This document shows positions 26,951 to 38,393 of a stretch of 64,000 nt of DNA, in pieces. A model generated the notes under the pieces. That model had not been told where the DNA came from, did no database searches, and saw only the letters and a list, made by a program, of their open reading frames with translations. How positions within the stretch are numbered: position 1 is the first letter of the stretch; every line of letters begins with the position of its first letter. The DNA lies in contig NC_087066.1 of the NCBI RefSeq assembly GCF_963678635.1, positions 63,742,282-63,806,281 on the forward strand, given 5' to 3'. The DNA is from Symsagittifera roscoffensis (taxonomy: Eukaryota > Xenacoelomorpha > Acoela > Convolutidae). The position numbers were made by a program, and so were the translations under genes.

Positions 26951-29903
26951 GACCATCTGGTATGCAAGTAGCATAGCATACAATGGCCCAAAAACAGGGT
27001 TATATATTTGCATGAGAATATCTGGAGTATTTCTCTTGATGCTTTCAGAGAAAAACAGTTTTGAATTATCAATTCGATTTTTCATGCATATTGATGTTTA
27101 CGGTTTGCTGACTTTTTTGTTCACTAAGCAATAAAATAAAGTGCATTTTCATATTTTTAACGCAGCGACTCTCAGATTGGAACACCCAAAGTATTTTAAA
27201 AACACAAAGTTTTTCGACCATCTTTTGTCTGTCTTTTAGAATATCTTCAGTAGCTTTCGGTTCAGATAAGCTATAATTGAAGCTGACATAACTAGCAGGC
27301 AAAACGGAAATGTCAGAGACAGACATGAGTGCTTATTAGAAGGCAGTGATTGCGTTAATTTGGTGCTCATTCATGCAAAGTCTATTTTTCAATTAGCTTG
27401 AAGAATCAATCATTTTGTTAAGAAAGTAAAAATCCTTTCGCAGGTAATTTTTATCTTGGTTTAACTTGATATTGATACCGAAATTGAGAATATCATACTT
27501 AAAAAAAACCTTCTATGAGTTCTTATGATTTTTAACCAACAACATGAAACACTTGTGAGTCGGAATAATCAAGACTTTGCCCTAATACGAGCACTCTTTT
27601 AATAACTTCGGCTACTTGCACGCTATCCAAAATTGAATACTTGCTGTTCAAGACAAACTTGCTGTTCAAGACGTGCTGTTCAAGACAAATGATCTTGACA
27701 GACAACTGAGAGAAACACCTCCAAAAAATAAATCGAATTCTGAGAAAACACTGCTCAGTTTTTCAGTTTCTGCATCTAGGCAAAAGACCGGATGCTTGCG
27801 TACAACAATAGGCGCCTTTAAAAGAAAGTTTTTTTTGCCAGTTTTTAACCACAAATATAGTTTTGTTCTCGCTAACTTTTTCATACTTTTTCTAAATATA
27901 CTCTTCAATTAAGTAGAATTATTGAAAGCTGCACCCGTTAGTTATCTAAAAAACTGAAAAATTTGGTGACCACTATAAATTATATGACAAGGGAACAGGT
28001 CACCAACCAAACAAAAAACAAAACCAATTCAAGTTCGGCAGTAAAATTTTAATAATTTTTTCCGACCATTGAAAATGGGGAGGAACTTTGTATTCGGGTG
28101 TGTTCTGGCTTTTTTCCAAAAAAAGTCCGCTGCCACAAATAATCATCGGACTGAGTTAAGTGTTATATCAAATTAAAGCCTTTCATTCGTGATTCGAACG
28201 ACATCATAAAATTTCAAACAATTTTCCCGGTGTCGAGAAAAATCGGTTTGAAAGTTTTGATTTTTCGTCTAATTTCGAGCGAGTAAGCTTATTTATGCTT
28301 AATTCAAGCCTTAAAAATTTAATTTTACTCTAATGAAGTTAGTTTTTCGAATTTTCAGCTTCATCTTATGAATGAAAAACTTCAAAAATTTGGGGACGAA
28401 TTTTAAATAATGATAAAATATTTTTTAGCTTTTCTTTTTCTTTTTCTTGTTATTTGTCTTCAAAAACAGTTTTTCAATTTGCATATTTTAGATGAGTGAC
28501 AAAAATGACTACGCTCTACTTTTTTTTGTTCTGATTCGTTTATCACACCATGCCGAAAAAACGACACCAATTGAAAAAATAATTTTCTTTTTCTTGTTAT
28601 TTGTCTTCAAAAACAATTTTTCAATTTGCATATCTTACATGAGTGACGAAAATGACTAAAAACTACTTTTTTTTGCTCTGATTAGTTTATCACACCATGC
28701 CAAAAAAACGACCCTAATTGAAAAATTAATTTTGTTGTATTTTTTAAAGACTGGTCGGAACATTCTGCTCTACTTGTTCTTTTCTGTGCAACCTGTGCCT
28801 TTCGAATTAGCTGAATAGCAATTTTTTGGTTTAATTGGAAACGTTTAAATGAAAAAAGAAGTAGTTGTGAAATTGTCTGCGGAATTACGATAAAAACAAA
28901 TCCAGTATAAAAACCCCAAAGAAAAAACATATATCCCGCAGCGGATCCATTTCAGCAAAACTTTCTGAAGCACGCCAATAAGATATAAGAAAAATTTTTG
29001 ATGAAACTCTAATCAACTAGCTAATTTTTTAAATGACGATACGGTTTTAACAAAAAACTGGCCAGTTTTTTTTTCTTTTTTCTGAGTATACATTGGCGTA
29101 TTTCAAAAACTTTTGCAGAGGATGACGATGTAAGATCTTTTGTCGCTTCATGGAGTGTGATTGTTTTTTGAATTTTGTTGGGCTTAATGTTATCCCATTT
29201 CCCAGAAAAATTACTTTTCTATGACACATGAAAAAAATATGAAATTTTATCTTCTAATACCAACTTTATTTTGCTTAAAAACAGAAAAAACGAAGGTTTT
29301 TTTTGTTTCGAAATGCAATATGGTCATTTTTCTTAGTTTTCATGTAAAGCTTTAAGCTTTTTCAGGCATTCAGATCAAATTGGTGCAGCTATTTTAATTT
29401 ATATTTCAATGATTTCATTGGTTTACCAAAAAAAAATGAAAAAATTTAGTTGAGATTAGAAGTTCATCTTTGGTATGTTTTTTAAACGTAGACGAATGTT
29501 TTGCTAAAAAAGTAATTTTGTTCGTAACTTGAGACATTTTTTTTTGAGATGTTTGACTCAGGTAACGGTCTAAGAGCTTCTCTCTCGATTAGCTAGCAAA
29601 CTCAAACAAAGACCACTCAATGGATTGTTTGCTCAAGCGTGCAACTCTGATAAGCAAGCCATTTGCCAAAACTTAAACAGTATGGTTTATATCAGAACGA
29701 CCTCTTGATTTTTACGATCGTCAAGTTTCTTATGTAATGTTTGTCATAGAAACGAGTTTATGCAACCATTTTTACGTTTTGCAGATCTTAGGCTTGCTGG
29801 CTCAATGATCAACATTATAGATAATTTTTACATGTTTGATGACTTTTTTGATGTTTAAATTTTGTCGTCGATGATCTCTATGACAGAGCAATTGATAAAA
29901 GCA
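26951..29903. other. GPCR intron 1, middle part
   Basis: AT-rich, no supported gene. Includes a family R terminal fragment at 27559-27598 (inverted) and a tandem duplication at 28440-28730. A minus-strand frame at 28682-28930 encodes a hydrophobic start and basic tail but sits in repeat DNA and is not credited. Confidence 0.4.
28440..28730 (+). repeat. tandem duplication, ~146-bp unit x2
   Basis: Two head-to-tail units begin CTTTTTCTTGTTATTTGTC (28440 and 28586) and share TTTTTCAATTTGCATAT, GAGTGACRAAAATGACTA and ACACCATGCC blocks. Confidence 0.75.
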
Positions 29904-30388
29904 AAGACACTGCTCGCAAATCAGAGTGAAACCCTGAATATTCCGATTGCCCTTAAATTAGTCTTGAATATTTTTCGGCAAGACAAAATCTTGAAAAACT
30001 ATAAATTTTGAACAATATGAGATCAAGTGTAAAAAAATGAGTCGTGCGAAACTAATAGGACCAATTAGCTAGCCTCAATTTGGAACAATTTTGTCGCGCT
30101 GGATAATTTGCCACGCATAAATGATTTGCGTTACGATTTCAGCATTATGAACAAATCTTCAAAACGCGAATAAATTAGTCCAGAGAGTGGCCAAATTGGC
30201 TATTTTCAAACTCTCAGAACTTTTAAAAAAATGATCTGAGGTAAAATATCTGATAAATTTTGATTCAGGTTGTCAATATTTTTGATGAAAAAAATTATTT
30301 TTTGCTAAAAACTTTTTCTTCAATCGCCGAAAATTTACTGAAAAAAAAACCAAATCAAGCATGAATATCTTTGTCGGAACAATAAAAT
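29904..30388 (+). repeat. family R repeat, copy 6 (diverged)
   Basis: ACTGCTCGCAAATCAGAGTG start, AATATTCCGATTGCCCTTAA, a CCAAATTGGCTATTTTCAAAC block and TTGTCGGAACAATAAAA end. An older copy, judging by divergence. Confidence 0.55.
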
Positions 30389-32167
30389 TGGAACAATAAT
30401 CATGAATAGCTGTTTCTTTATCTCATTTTTGTGTTGATACAATTCTGGACTATTAAAAGCTGCTCTGATGCTTTTGAAGCTATAAAATTTTTCTCTTCGA
30501 TAAGAAACTGAGCCATATTCCTATTTTATATTCTGACGTAGTGGATGAATTTTTAAATCTGTTTTTGAATTTCAAAACTTTGTTGGCTTTTTTAATTAAA
30601 AATGGTGTAATATGTATTAAAAATTTCATCAATAGTGTTCAGAAATTTTTATTGACGGTAATTGGAACAATTTGCTGAACTGGACACTGAAAGATTTATA
30701 TGTTTTTATAGAATTTTTTTTATAGAATTTGATCTTGTTGTAATCCCTCGGACAAGTATTGAAAGTTTTCATGTCAAATGAACAGATAGAACTAGTCAGT
30801 TCCGACAGCCAAATGATAGTTATTCAGCTAATTCAAAATGAGAAAAAACTATTTGGGCATTTTGATCAAAAAGTTATGAAATTTATTCGACATATCATGC
30901 ACTAACTCCTTTCGACTGAAAAAAGATCCAAAAGAATTGTAAAATGTCTGGCAAGAACAAAATTGTACGAAAGCAACCGTAATTTTGTCAACGTAGAAAA
31001 TCTAAAAAAACTCGCAACTTTTTCTTGTAATTTGATTTTTCTGAAGGTGGTTCACTCAAATGCCTGCTCAAAATCTTGTGCCTTGATTAGTATGCCAATC
31101 TAAGCGAACTTCAAATCAAAAATTATTGTAATGTTGCTCACTATTAGTGATGGTGCCCAGCACTCATATTATTGAGGGTTAGTGATTGAGCACTTACAAC
31201 TAATTCATAGCTGGGCACCGGATAGTGGACTTAAAAATAGATATGCTGTCTCAAATTTTTTGCAATTCTGATAAACATACCCTTTGCCGAATTTAAAAAA
31301 AAACTGCATGGTATGAGAGCGAACTCCACATAATTCCACTGCCAATTGTCTTATAATGTTTTTTGAAGTTTCAAGTAAAAATTTAAAAAAAGTTCCAAGT
31401 TTTTTCTCATTTTTCTAAAATCTACTACCACACAAAATTTCATTTGCAAAATGAAAATTGAGCGTCCATAAAATCATTTTTGGAATCAATTAGCTCACAT
31501 AAAGTTTAAAAAGAAAGGTGAACATGAATATTAACTTGCTTAAAAAACAAGTGATTTTCGACGCCCGTACCGAAAAAAGTTTTTTTTTCTGAGCTGAAAT
31601 ATTTTATATCTGTTACAATTTTTTGGTCAGAAATTCTTCATGAAATGTTTTAAGAAAGCAGTGATTTTTCTGAAAATTTCTATTTCAATTCTTATTTCTG
31701 ATCAAAAATGAGCTAAGCCTGGGCTATTCCTAGCTAGAAAAAACCTCCTGATGGGTCTCAAACCCCCAACTTCTATATGCTAGGTGGTGTTCAAACCACT
31801 AGCCCACATGCCTTGAAGAAGATTAATTGTTTTAGCAACTTAATACAAAGTAACACTTGTTATAACAAGTGTTTATTTGCATTGTATTGCTACTGTTATT
31901 GTGTATACTCGAAGCATGTTTATCTCGTTGCGGTTGAGCAGTGAAATGATTTTTGGTTATTTCTTTACAGAAACTGTTTATTTCTAAACCACAAAAAAAT
32001 AGATCATTTCTGCACAGAAAATACGAGAAAACTTGGCTAGATAATTTATATAAAATTTCTATCTAGAAAAAGAGCCTCAGTTGGGTACGGGCGCTCATTG
32101 AAATTTATGCTGTTTTTCATCTGAATGAACAAGTTGTCATTGAATTTATGTTTTGCATACTAACTAC
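30389..32167. other. GPCR intron 1, right part
   Basis: No gene. Contains a 10-bp inverted repeat GGTGCCCAGC/GCTGGGCACC (31152-31161 and 31210-31219) and a tRNA-like segment at 31740-31812. Confidence 0.4.
31740..31812 (-). repeat. tRNA-like SINE head fragment
   Basis: Minus strand reads GTGGGCTAGTGG (A-box-like), then GGGGGTTTGAGACCC (B-box-like) at tRNA spacing. No full cloverleaf, so a SINE remnant rather than a functional tRNA. Confidence 0.45.
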
Positions 32168-32341
32168 TAAGACGACTGCACTGCTCACGAGAGACAAGAT
32201 CACGACTGGTACACGGGCACTCGTCTCCACAACACTCAACCACTGAGGGTTCTCCGACATAGATTCATCACACTCGGCTGGATTTAATTCACACTTCGAA
32301 GCAGTCGTCGCCAGGCTCCCATTATTTATTAGAGACGACAT
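32168..32341 (-). CDS. GPCR exon 1 (N-terminus and TM1), start of gene
   Basis: Minus strand. ATG at 32341 opens a 58-codon segment: extracellular N-terminus with a possible N-glycosylation site at residue 7 (NGS) and two Cys, then a hydrophobic helix (VPVVILSLVSSAVVL) matching the first part of TM1. The proposed donor is TTA|GTAGTT after codon 58, which joins in phase 0 to exon 2 and completes a TM1 of normal length. A slightly stronger-looking donor 7 bp downstream (GTATGC) would put exon 2 out of frame. The gene runs leftwards; its intron 1 would be 9042 bp. Confidence 0.6.
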
Positions 32342-34910
32342 TGTTCCTCGGCAGAAATTTCTCGAAACAGCAAATTAGAACTCAATTTTTTTTCGAAATG
32401 TTCTTCACCTCAGCCAGTTACTGAAAAAGATTACGAGCATATTGTGATTGTTATAAATTCTTGAGCTAATGAATTCAAAATTACTAAAAAAATTACAACG
32501 CAAGAGATATAAAGCAGTTGCCTTGAAAATAAACTTACATTTGGCTTATTTTTTTAAATAAACTCGCATAAAATTTTAAAACTTTTTTTTCGGTTATTTT
32601 GATTATATTTTCGAATGTTATCAATTTGTAGCAAAAAAATTATCAAGAACGCTAAAAGGCAGAAGAAATAGTCAAGTGTTTGCGCTGATACGAGCAGTCT
32701 TCTTCAAATAACTTCAAATTTCATTAAAAAAGCAAAATTTAAGACAAGGCGAACATTTTTGGTCTCTCAGCTGAGCAAACTAATTATATTTTAAAAGAAA
32801 AAGAATTAACCAGCGCTATTTTTGCAGATGTGTTGCAAACTTCAGTGCTGATTGAACTTTGTACTATCTACGCCAAAGTTTTTATCAAACACGCTAATAA
32901 GCAGTCTAGGAATACTAAAAAAGTTTGGCCCTGAGCTGAACAAACTAATGCCTTTGAAATGAAAAAAAAAGAAACATAGCAGCGCTAATTGTATAAAGCC
33001 TGACAAAAAAGAACAAAAAAAATTTAAAAATTTAAGCCTGGTTTAAAAAATTTTGGCTCTGAACTGCGCAAACTAATTGCCTTTTAAAAGTAGGAAGTAG
33101 CAGCTCCGTTTTTGTGGAATTGGATTACAAAATTCATTTTTTATTCAATTCGTACTATCAAACGCACAGTAATATGACAAAAATGGTTAACTAGAGTACA
33201 CGAACTAAGGCAAAAAATAGTGGGCATTTATCATTTTTCAACATTATGGATATCTTGACAAACTATTGACAACATTTGTCATGAGTTTTCCAAGATTTTA
33301 ATGATTCTCGGTAGCAGGGATATTTTCTCAAGATCTCGAGAATTAACCTATTTTTCTGATCAGGATCTTGCAGGATCTTGATAAAGTAGCCATATCAAAT
33401 CTCTAAACTAAGATAATCGAAGATCTTGGCAAGATATAGCGTGATAAAAACACGGGGCTGTCTGACCTAATTTGTTCACAAAACCTAAATTTATCTGTCT
33501 GAATTGCAGTGGAATATCAGCTCGGAAGTTTTATTACTGTGACTTAGATGATCAATTTAGATAACATCCTGGACAAAAAAAAGACAGTAATGAATTATTA
33601 ACCTCCATTCGGAATGATGTTTTACAAAGTTCGAATTACTCTAATAAGTTGAAGAGAAATGTACAATAAAAATACTGTATGATTATGTTAGCCATGAGAG
33701 CATTATTTAGAACAAAGATTGCCAAATAATGATTGATCATAAAAATATTATTAAAATAAGGACAATTTATTTCAAACCCAAAAAAAAATCCATTTTTATG
33801 ATTTTTTTCCTTTCCAGTTTTTTGCAAGGTGAAAAACTAAAAGAAAAAAAGGAAAATTATTTGTCAAAACCATTCAGTGGAGCTAAGATATAGGTAAGAT
33901 TCTAATCAGTTTGTTTTTTAGTCTATTAACGAAAATATCCATACCAGTTTGGCTCGAAGGTGAGATAATTTCTTTAAAAATTTTTAGAAGCACTAGCATG
34001 GCTAAAAGATTTTTAATGTGGCACAAAACTTTGTCCAATAAGCATGACTCGGACTGATAAGTAACACAAACTTTATATTATACGAGTTTCATGAAAGAAA
34101 AGATATGCATTTCAGATAACCCATTGATCTATATCCGATCAAAACGCCATTTCTTCCTAATAACAATCTGCTAGTTTTTATCTGATTGGAAATCATTAAA
34201 AAGTTTAAAAGGAGAATAAATGTAAATTGTTTTAAAATGATAAAATTGAAATATTTCGAAAATTGTTTCAAATCGTTAACAAAAGTGATTAAATCATATC
34301 GTTCAATTTGTTAAATCTAAAAATTTTAAATATAAAAGATAAGTTAAGAATATAAAAGATTTTTTCATCACGCATGTTCCGCCGCCGACACATAAATTTG
34401 GCCTGAAATTTTTTCGGACAGGAATAAAACTTTTCGAATTGTGCTAAGTTGCGTATTTTTTTTAAACAAAATTTTCGGATCAAATTGAAACTTTAAAAGC
34501 CGAAAAACTCTCGCAGAAAAGTTGGTGAAAGTTATCAGATGTTTTAGAAAAAAAAACCGATATCTTCATTTAAAAAAACCCCCAAACGGAGTGTAAAGCA
34601 ATAAATGACGTAAGCTAAGTTAAGAAATTGAATCCATTAGCCTGCCTTAGTTCTGTAGAACTTCTTAGCCGGGGTAAGTTTTCTAATAAGTCTGAGCTAA
34701 ATGATTTTTCTTACAATAATTAATACATGAAATTCTACTATCGAAAGCTAGTTAACCTTCTAATTTTTTTAATAAAAAAACTAACTACAACTTTTAAATA
34801 AAATCAGATATTTACAAAAATGCACTAAAACTTACTTTTTCTCATTACGGGAACTATAGACTTTTTAAAGTTAATGGGTTGTTTCTGAAATTTGCAAATT
34901 TCTGAAAGGG
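32342..34910. other. 5' flank of GPCR gene, no other gene seen
   Basis: AT-rich. Contains an inverted family R terminal fragment near 32653-32701 (TGATACGAGCAGTCTT). The promoter of the GPCR gene would lie just right of 32341; no TATA or motif assigned. Confidence 0.4.
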
Positions 34911-36307
34911 GCTTTGTTTGAGCAAAATGGTTTGCTTAGTTTCCAATATAAATTTAATTAAAATCTTTAAAAATTTAAATTTTTGAAAACCTATCTTGTT
35001 TTCTATCTTTATTTTAACTAAGTTAGCCCCAACTAAGTTTCCACTGTGACTGACATATGTTTCGACTGTGTTCGACCTAATTCTAGGTTTTGGCTGTTTA
35101 AATTGAGTTGGTTTTCACCGTGGTTGATTGATCTGTATTTCGACTTTCGTGACCAGCAATGGGTATGTTTTTACTAATCTTGACCTATATTTTGATTTTT
35201 CCGACTATCAAAGAAGATGAGTTAATTAATAAATAAAGCAAAACATTGCATATGCTTTTCAGTTGATCTTCTTGAGATACTGCTTGACCCGAAAGTTTTT
35301 TTGCAATCTGTAAATTGCTAGATTTCGGCATAAAAACATTTTTTTTAAAGAAAATTTTCCAATTTTTTTTCTTCAGAAATTAAACTAAAATTGGTAATCC
35401 AAAAACTAGTGTATAAAAAAACTTCAGAAGAATTTACATTATCTTGCAATGGTAATCTCTATATCTCCAACAATTGAGGAGTTCCTTCTGACACTTGTAG
35501 TTTTTTAGCAAGCATACTTACTCAACTGATTGTTGTTCGTTGCAATTTTTTACAGGGAAGTTTTTGGAGCAAATATGTTTGCTCATTGGCCTCATTAAAT
35601 TTTATTAATTTCAAAAAACTGAGTTTTGAAAACTTTTGTTGTAATTGACTTATGTTTTGACTGAGCTCAATGTATGCTTCCACTTTGATTGAACTATCTT
35701 GGTTGTTTTGACTGTGCTCGAATCAATTTTTAAAAACTTTTTTGATGAAAATCATGAATGCTTTGACTTTCTTGACCAAAAATGGGTGTGTTTCAACCGC
35801 ACTTGCACTATATTTTATCTTTATTTAATTTCCCGACTATCAGCAAACATGAATAAATTGAAAAATAATTTTGTGCACATTTTTCAGTTCATTTTTTGCG
35901 TTGATGCTAGAGCTGTATAAAAACCTAGTCAAATCAGAAAAAAAGCGCGACTTCGGCATTACAAATTAATTCTTTTCTTAAACTGAATCGTTCATTCTTG
36001 CTTCTGATCTCTCTGCCAGTTTAGACAGAAATTTTTTAATCTAAGTTACGATATTCATTGAAATTTCAGAATTATTGAATTTTAGTGTCGCGGGATTTTT
36101 CAGATCTAAAAAAAAAATTAAAAATTCTCTCTGAAACCAGATTTGAAATTTGTACTCGACCTAAGTTGTACTCGACGTATGTTTTGGCTGAGCTCGACCC
36201 AATTTTTGACTATGCTTGTAAAAAATGGGAAATATCGACTGAGCGTGGCTTATGATTCAAAAACATCGATCAAAAATGGGTATGTTTTTACTCTGCTCGA
36301 CCTATGA
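34911..36307 (+). repeat. array of related ~0.5-0.65 kb repeat units
   Basis: Related blocks recur at about 34921/35568 (AGCAAA..GTTTGCT) and 35088/35701/36180 (TTTTGGCTG or TTTTGACTG followed by GACCAA..AATGGGTRTGTTT). The third unit runs into the assembly gap, so the array may be collapsed there. Confidence 0.5.
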
Positions 36308-36507
36308 NNNNNNNNNNNNNNNNNNNNNNNNNNNNNNNNNNNNNNNNNNNNNNNNNNNNNNNNNNNNNNNNNNNNNNNNNNNNNNNNNNNNNNNNNNNNN
36401 NNNNNNNNNNNNNNNNNNNNNNNNNNNNNNNNNNNNNNNNNNNNNNNNNNNNNNNNNNNNNNNNNNNNNNNNNNNNNNNNNNNNNNNNNNNNNNNNNNNN
36501 NNNNNNN
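36308..36507. other. assembly gap (200 N)
   Basis: Exactly 200 undetermined bases, a typical placeholder size, between a repeat array on the left and a G-rich repeat on the right. True length unknown. Confidence 0.99.
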
Positions 36508-36539
36508 ACCCTGTGAGAAAAAGGATTCATCCCCCCCTC

Positions 36540-37060
36540 CCCCTAATTCAGGCGGGGGGGGGGGGGGGTTCAGGTGGGGGGTTGTTCAGGTGGGTGGAGG
36601 GGAGGCAAAGGGGCAAACGTTAAGGGGATTGAAGGGGAGCAAAGGGGCAAACGTTCGGGGGGGGGGGAGGGGGGGGGAAGCTTAACGGAATCTTTTTCTT
36701 TTTGCAATTTGAGTTTAGGTTTAGAAATGGATTAGGCCGTACACTCGCTTTGCAAAGTTTCCGCATCACTCACTTGATAAATGCTGAAATTCTTGCAAAA
36801 TTTTGCACCACGTGCAAACAAAAAAAAATGGAAAAAAAATTCATTTTAATGTGATTTCCTACTTATTATAAAACCCATTATAATGGATTCAAAATGAATT
36901 ATAATGCATTTTGTTTTGGCGAGAAAAATGGATTTAAATCTAATTTTAGTCAAATTTTGTTGTCTGAACGTAACATGGGAATCGATTTTATTTACAACAT
37001 TTTGGACCACGAAAATAAATTATAATCGATTTGTTATCACTTTTCTTAAATGCGGGTAGA
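36540..37060. repeat. interspersed repeat with G-rich head, copy B
   Basis: Poly-G head with three GCAAAGGGGCAAA-type blocks, then GGCCGTACACTCG, TTGCAAAATTTTGC, GCAAACAAAA, TATAATCGATTTG and a TGCGGG end, in the same order as 134-525. Confidence 0.6.
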
Positions 37061-37145
37061 CGCGCGTCCCTGGATAATTTTATCAATTTTTGCGATTGAA
37101 TTGGCGCTCTATGCCCTGATCCATCTTTTATTTCTTGCATCACTC

Positions 37146-37205
37146 TCCTTCAATCATTCTCAATATATTTTCCAGTCTCCTTCAATCATTCTCAATATAT
37201 TTCTT
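37146..37205 (+). repeat. short tandem duplication (~32 bp x2)
   Basis: CTCCTTCAATCATTCTCAAT followed by ATATTT occurs twice head to tail. Confidence 0.75.
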
Positions 37206-37351
37206 GCTAAAAGGCGTTGGTGAAAACAACCTTTCTAAAAAATCTATGATGGGAAAGTGTATTATAAGACAGTTCTATTAAATTACATTTAACTCAAAGA
37301 AAGTCGGGGGCTTCTTGTGGGCCTCAATAAGTTCAGCAAAGTTAACACAAT

Positions 37352-37640
37352 GAGGCACTTAACATAATGGTAAGGCGTTCACTTCGAGATTGCCAGACCG
37401 CGTAATTGATCCCCTGCCATAGCATTGTTAGTCAGTCAGGACGAGCTCTCACTTGACTCTAGCTTCAGATCTAACATAGTCTGACCAATTTGGCCGCAAT
37501 AGGGGTATCACGTGAAAGTTCAGCAAAAAAACGGCCCTGAAGTCGCAAACCAAAGAGTTTTGCTCAACAAAACATTTCAGTCTAGATTGTGGGGGAGCAA
37601 AGAGAAAACAAACTATGCTTAAGGAGGCTGGATAGCTTTT
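37352..37640 (+). repeat. tRNA-derived SINE, copy 2
   Basis: Head GAGGCACTTAACATAATGG (A-box-like), then GCGTAATTGATCCCC (B-box-like), followed by a body colinear with the minus-strand copy at 22241-22532 (GAGCTCTCACTTGA in both). The anticodon-loop position reads CTTCGAG. Confidence 0.65.
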
Positions 37641-38129
37641 CATAGATCCTCTGCGAATCGCAAAAACCATATTTATAAGTCAGGTACGTTATCGGTTATT
37701 TCGTGGGCATCAGTTAGCTGCTCTAAATTCAGGCAGCACTTCAAAAAAAATTAATCGGGCATTCGGAGCAAACACTACAACACAATTTTAAACAATACAA
37801 TTTTGAATGCACGCTGAAAAATCCTTGTCCAATTGTGTATTCTGACTATTTTGAGTACCATATTTTGAAAACTCTAATTTTCTACACCCGAATATTCGAT
37901 CACAAAATCAAAACTAGAATAGCTTGCACTTTAAGCAAAAATAACATTTTTGACTTTTGACCCTGTAGAACAATCATTCAGATTCATAATGGACACTTTC
38001 AAACAACTTATAATCAATGGTTTGAGTCTGGGTTCCCCCATGGCTAAAGATGCAACCTTAAAAAACATTTGACAAAACTTAAAATCAATTGAGCAATCCC
38101 CCCCCCCCCACCCCCCCCCCCCCCCCCCC

Positions 38130-38177
<48 letters not shown>

Positions 38178-38393
38178 ATGACCAATTGAGCTATTCCCCC
38201 CCCCCCAATCAAAAACAGCAAAACACTATAAAAACGTTTTCAAACGCGAGCAGTTGATTGAAGTCTGTATAGGTAGCAATCATTTGGCCGACTGAAATAT
38301 GTTTATAAATGTGTCGAGAAAAAATTTTTGAAGAAAAAAAAACTTATTTTTCAAAAAATTTTTCCCGATAGTAAATGTTTGAGCTTCGAAGTA
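37641..38393. other. non-coding, with long poly-C tracts
   Basis: Contains near-pure C runs at about 38098-38173 and 38196-38207. No gene seen. Minus-strand Gly-rich frames here are products of the homopolymer. Confidence 0.5.

Noticed and set aside
28682-28930. Minus-strand frame with hydrophobic start and basic tail, considered as a membrane-protein exon
   Set aside because: Overlaps the right edge of a tandem duplication, lies between GPCR exons 1 and 2 that join directly, and has no convincing splice sites.
31740-31812. Functional tRNA gene on the minus strand
   Set aside because: A- and B-box-like text is present but no acceptor stem pairing or full cloverleaf could be drawn; treated as a SINE head.
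36252-36623. Frames spanning the run of N
   Set aside because: Undetermined bases; no real translation can be claimed.
37931-38221. Gly-rich minus-strand ORF
   Set aside because: Created by the poly-C tract; no codon structure outside it.
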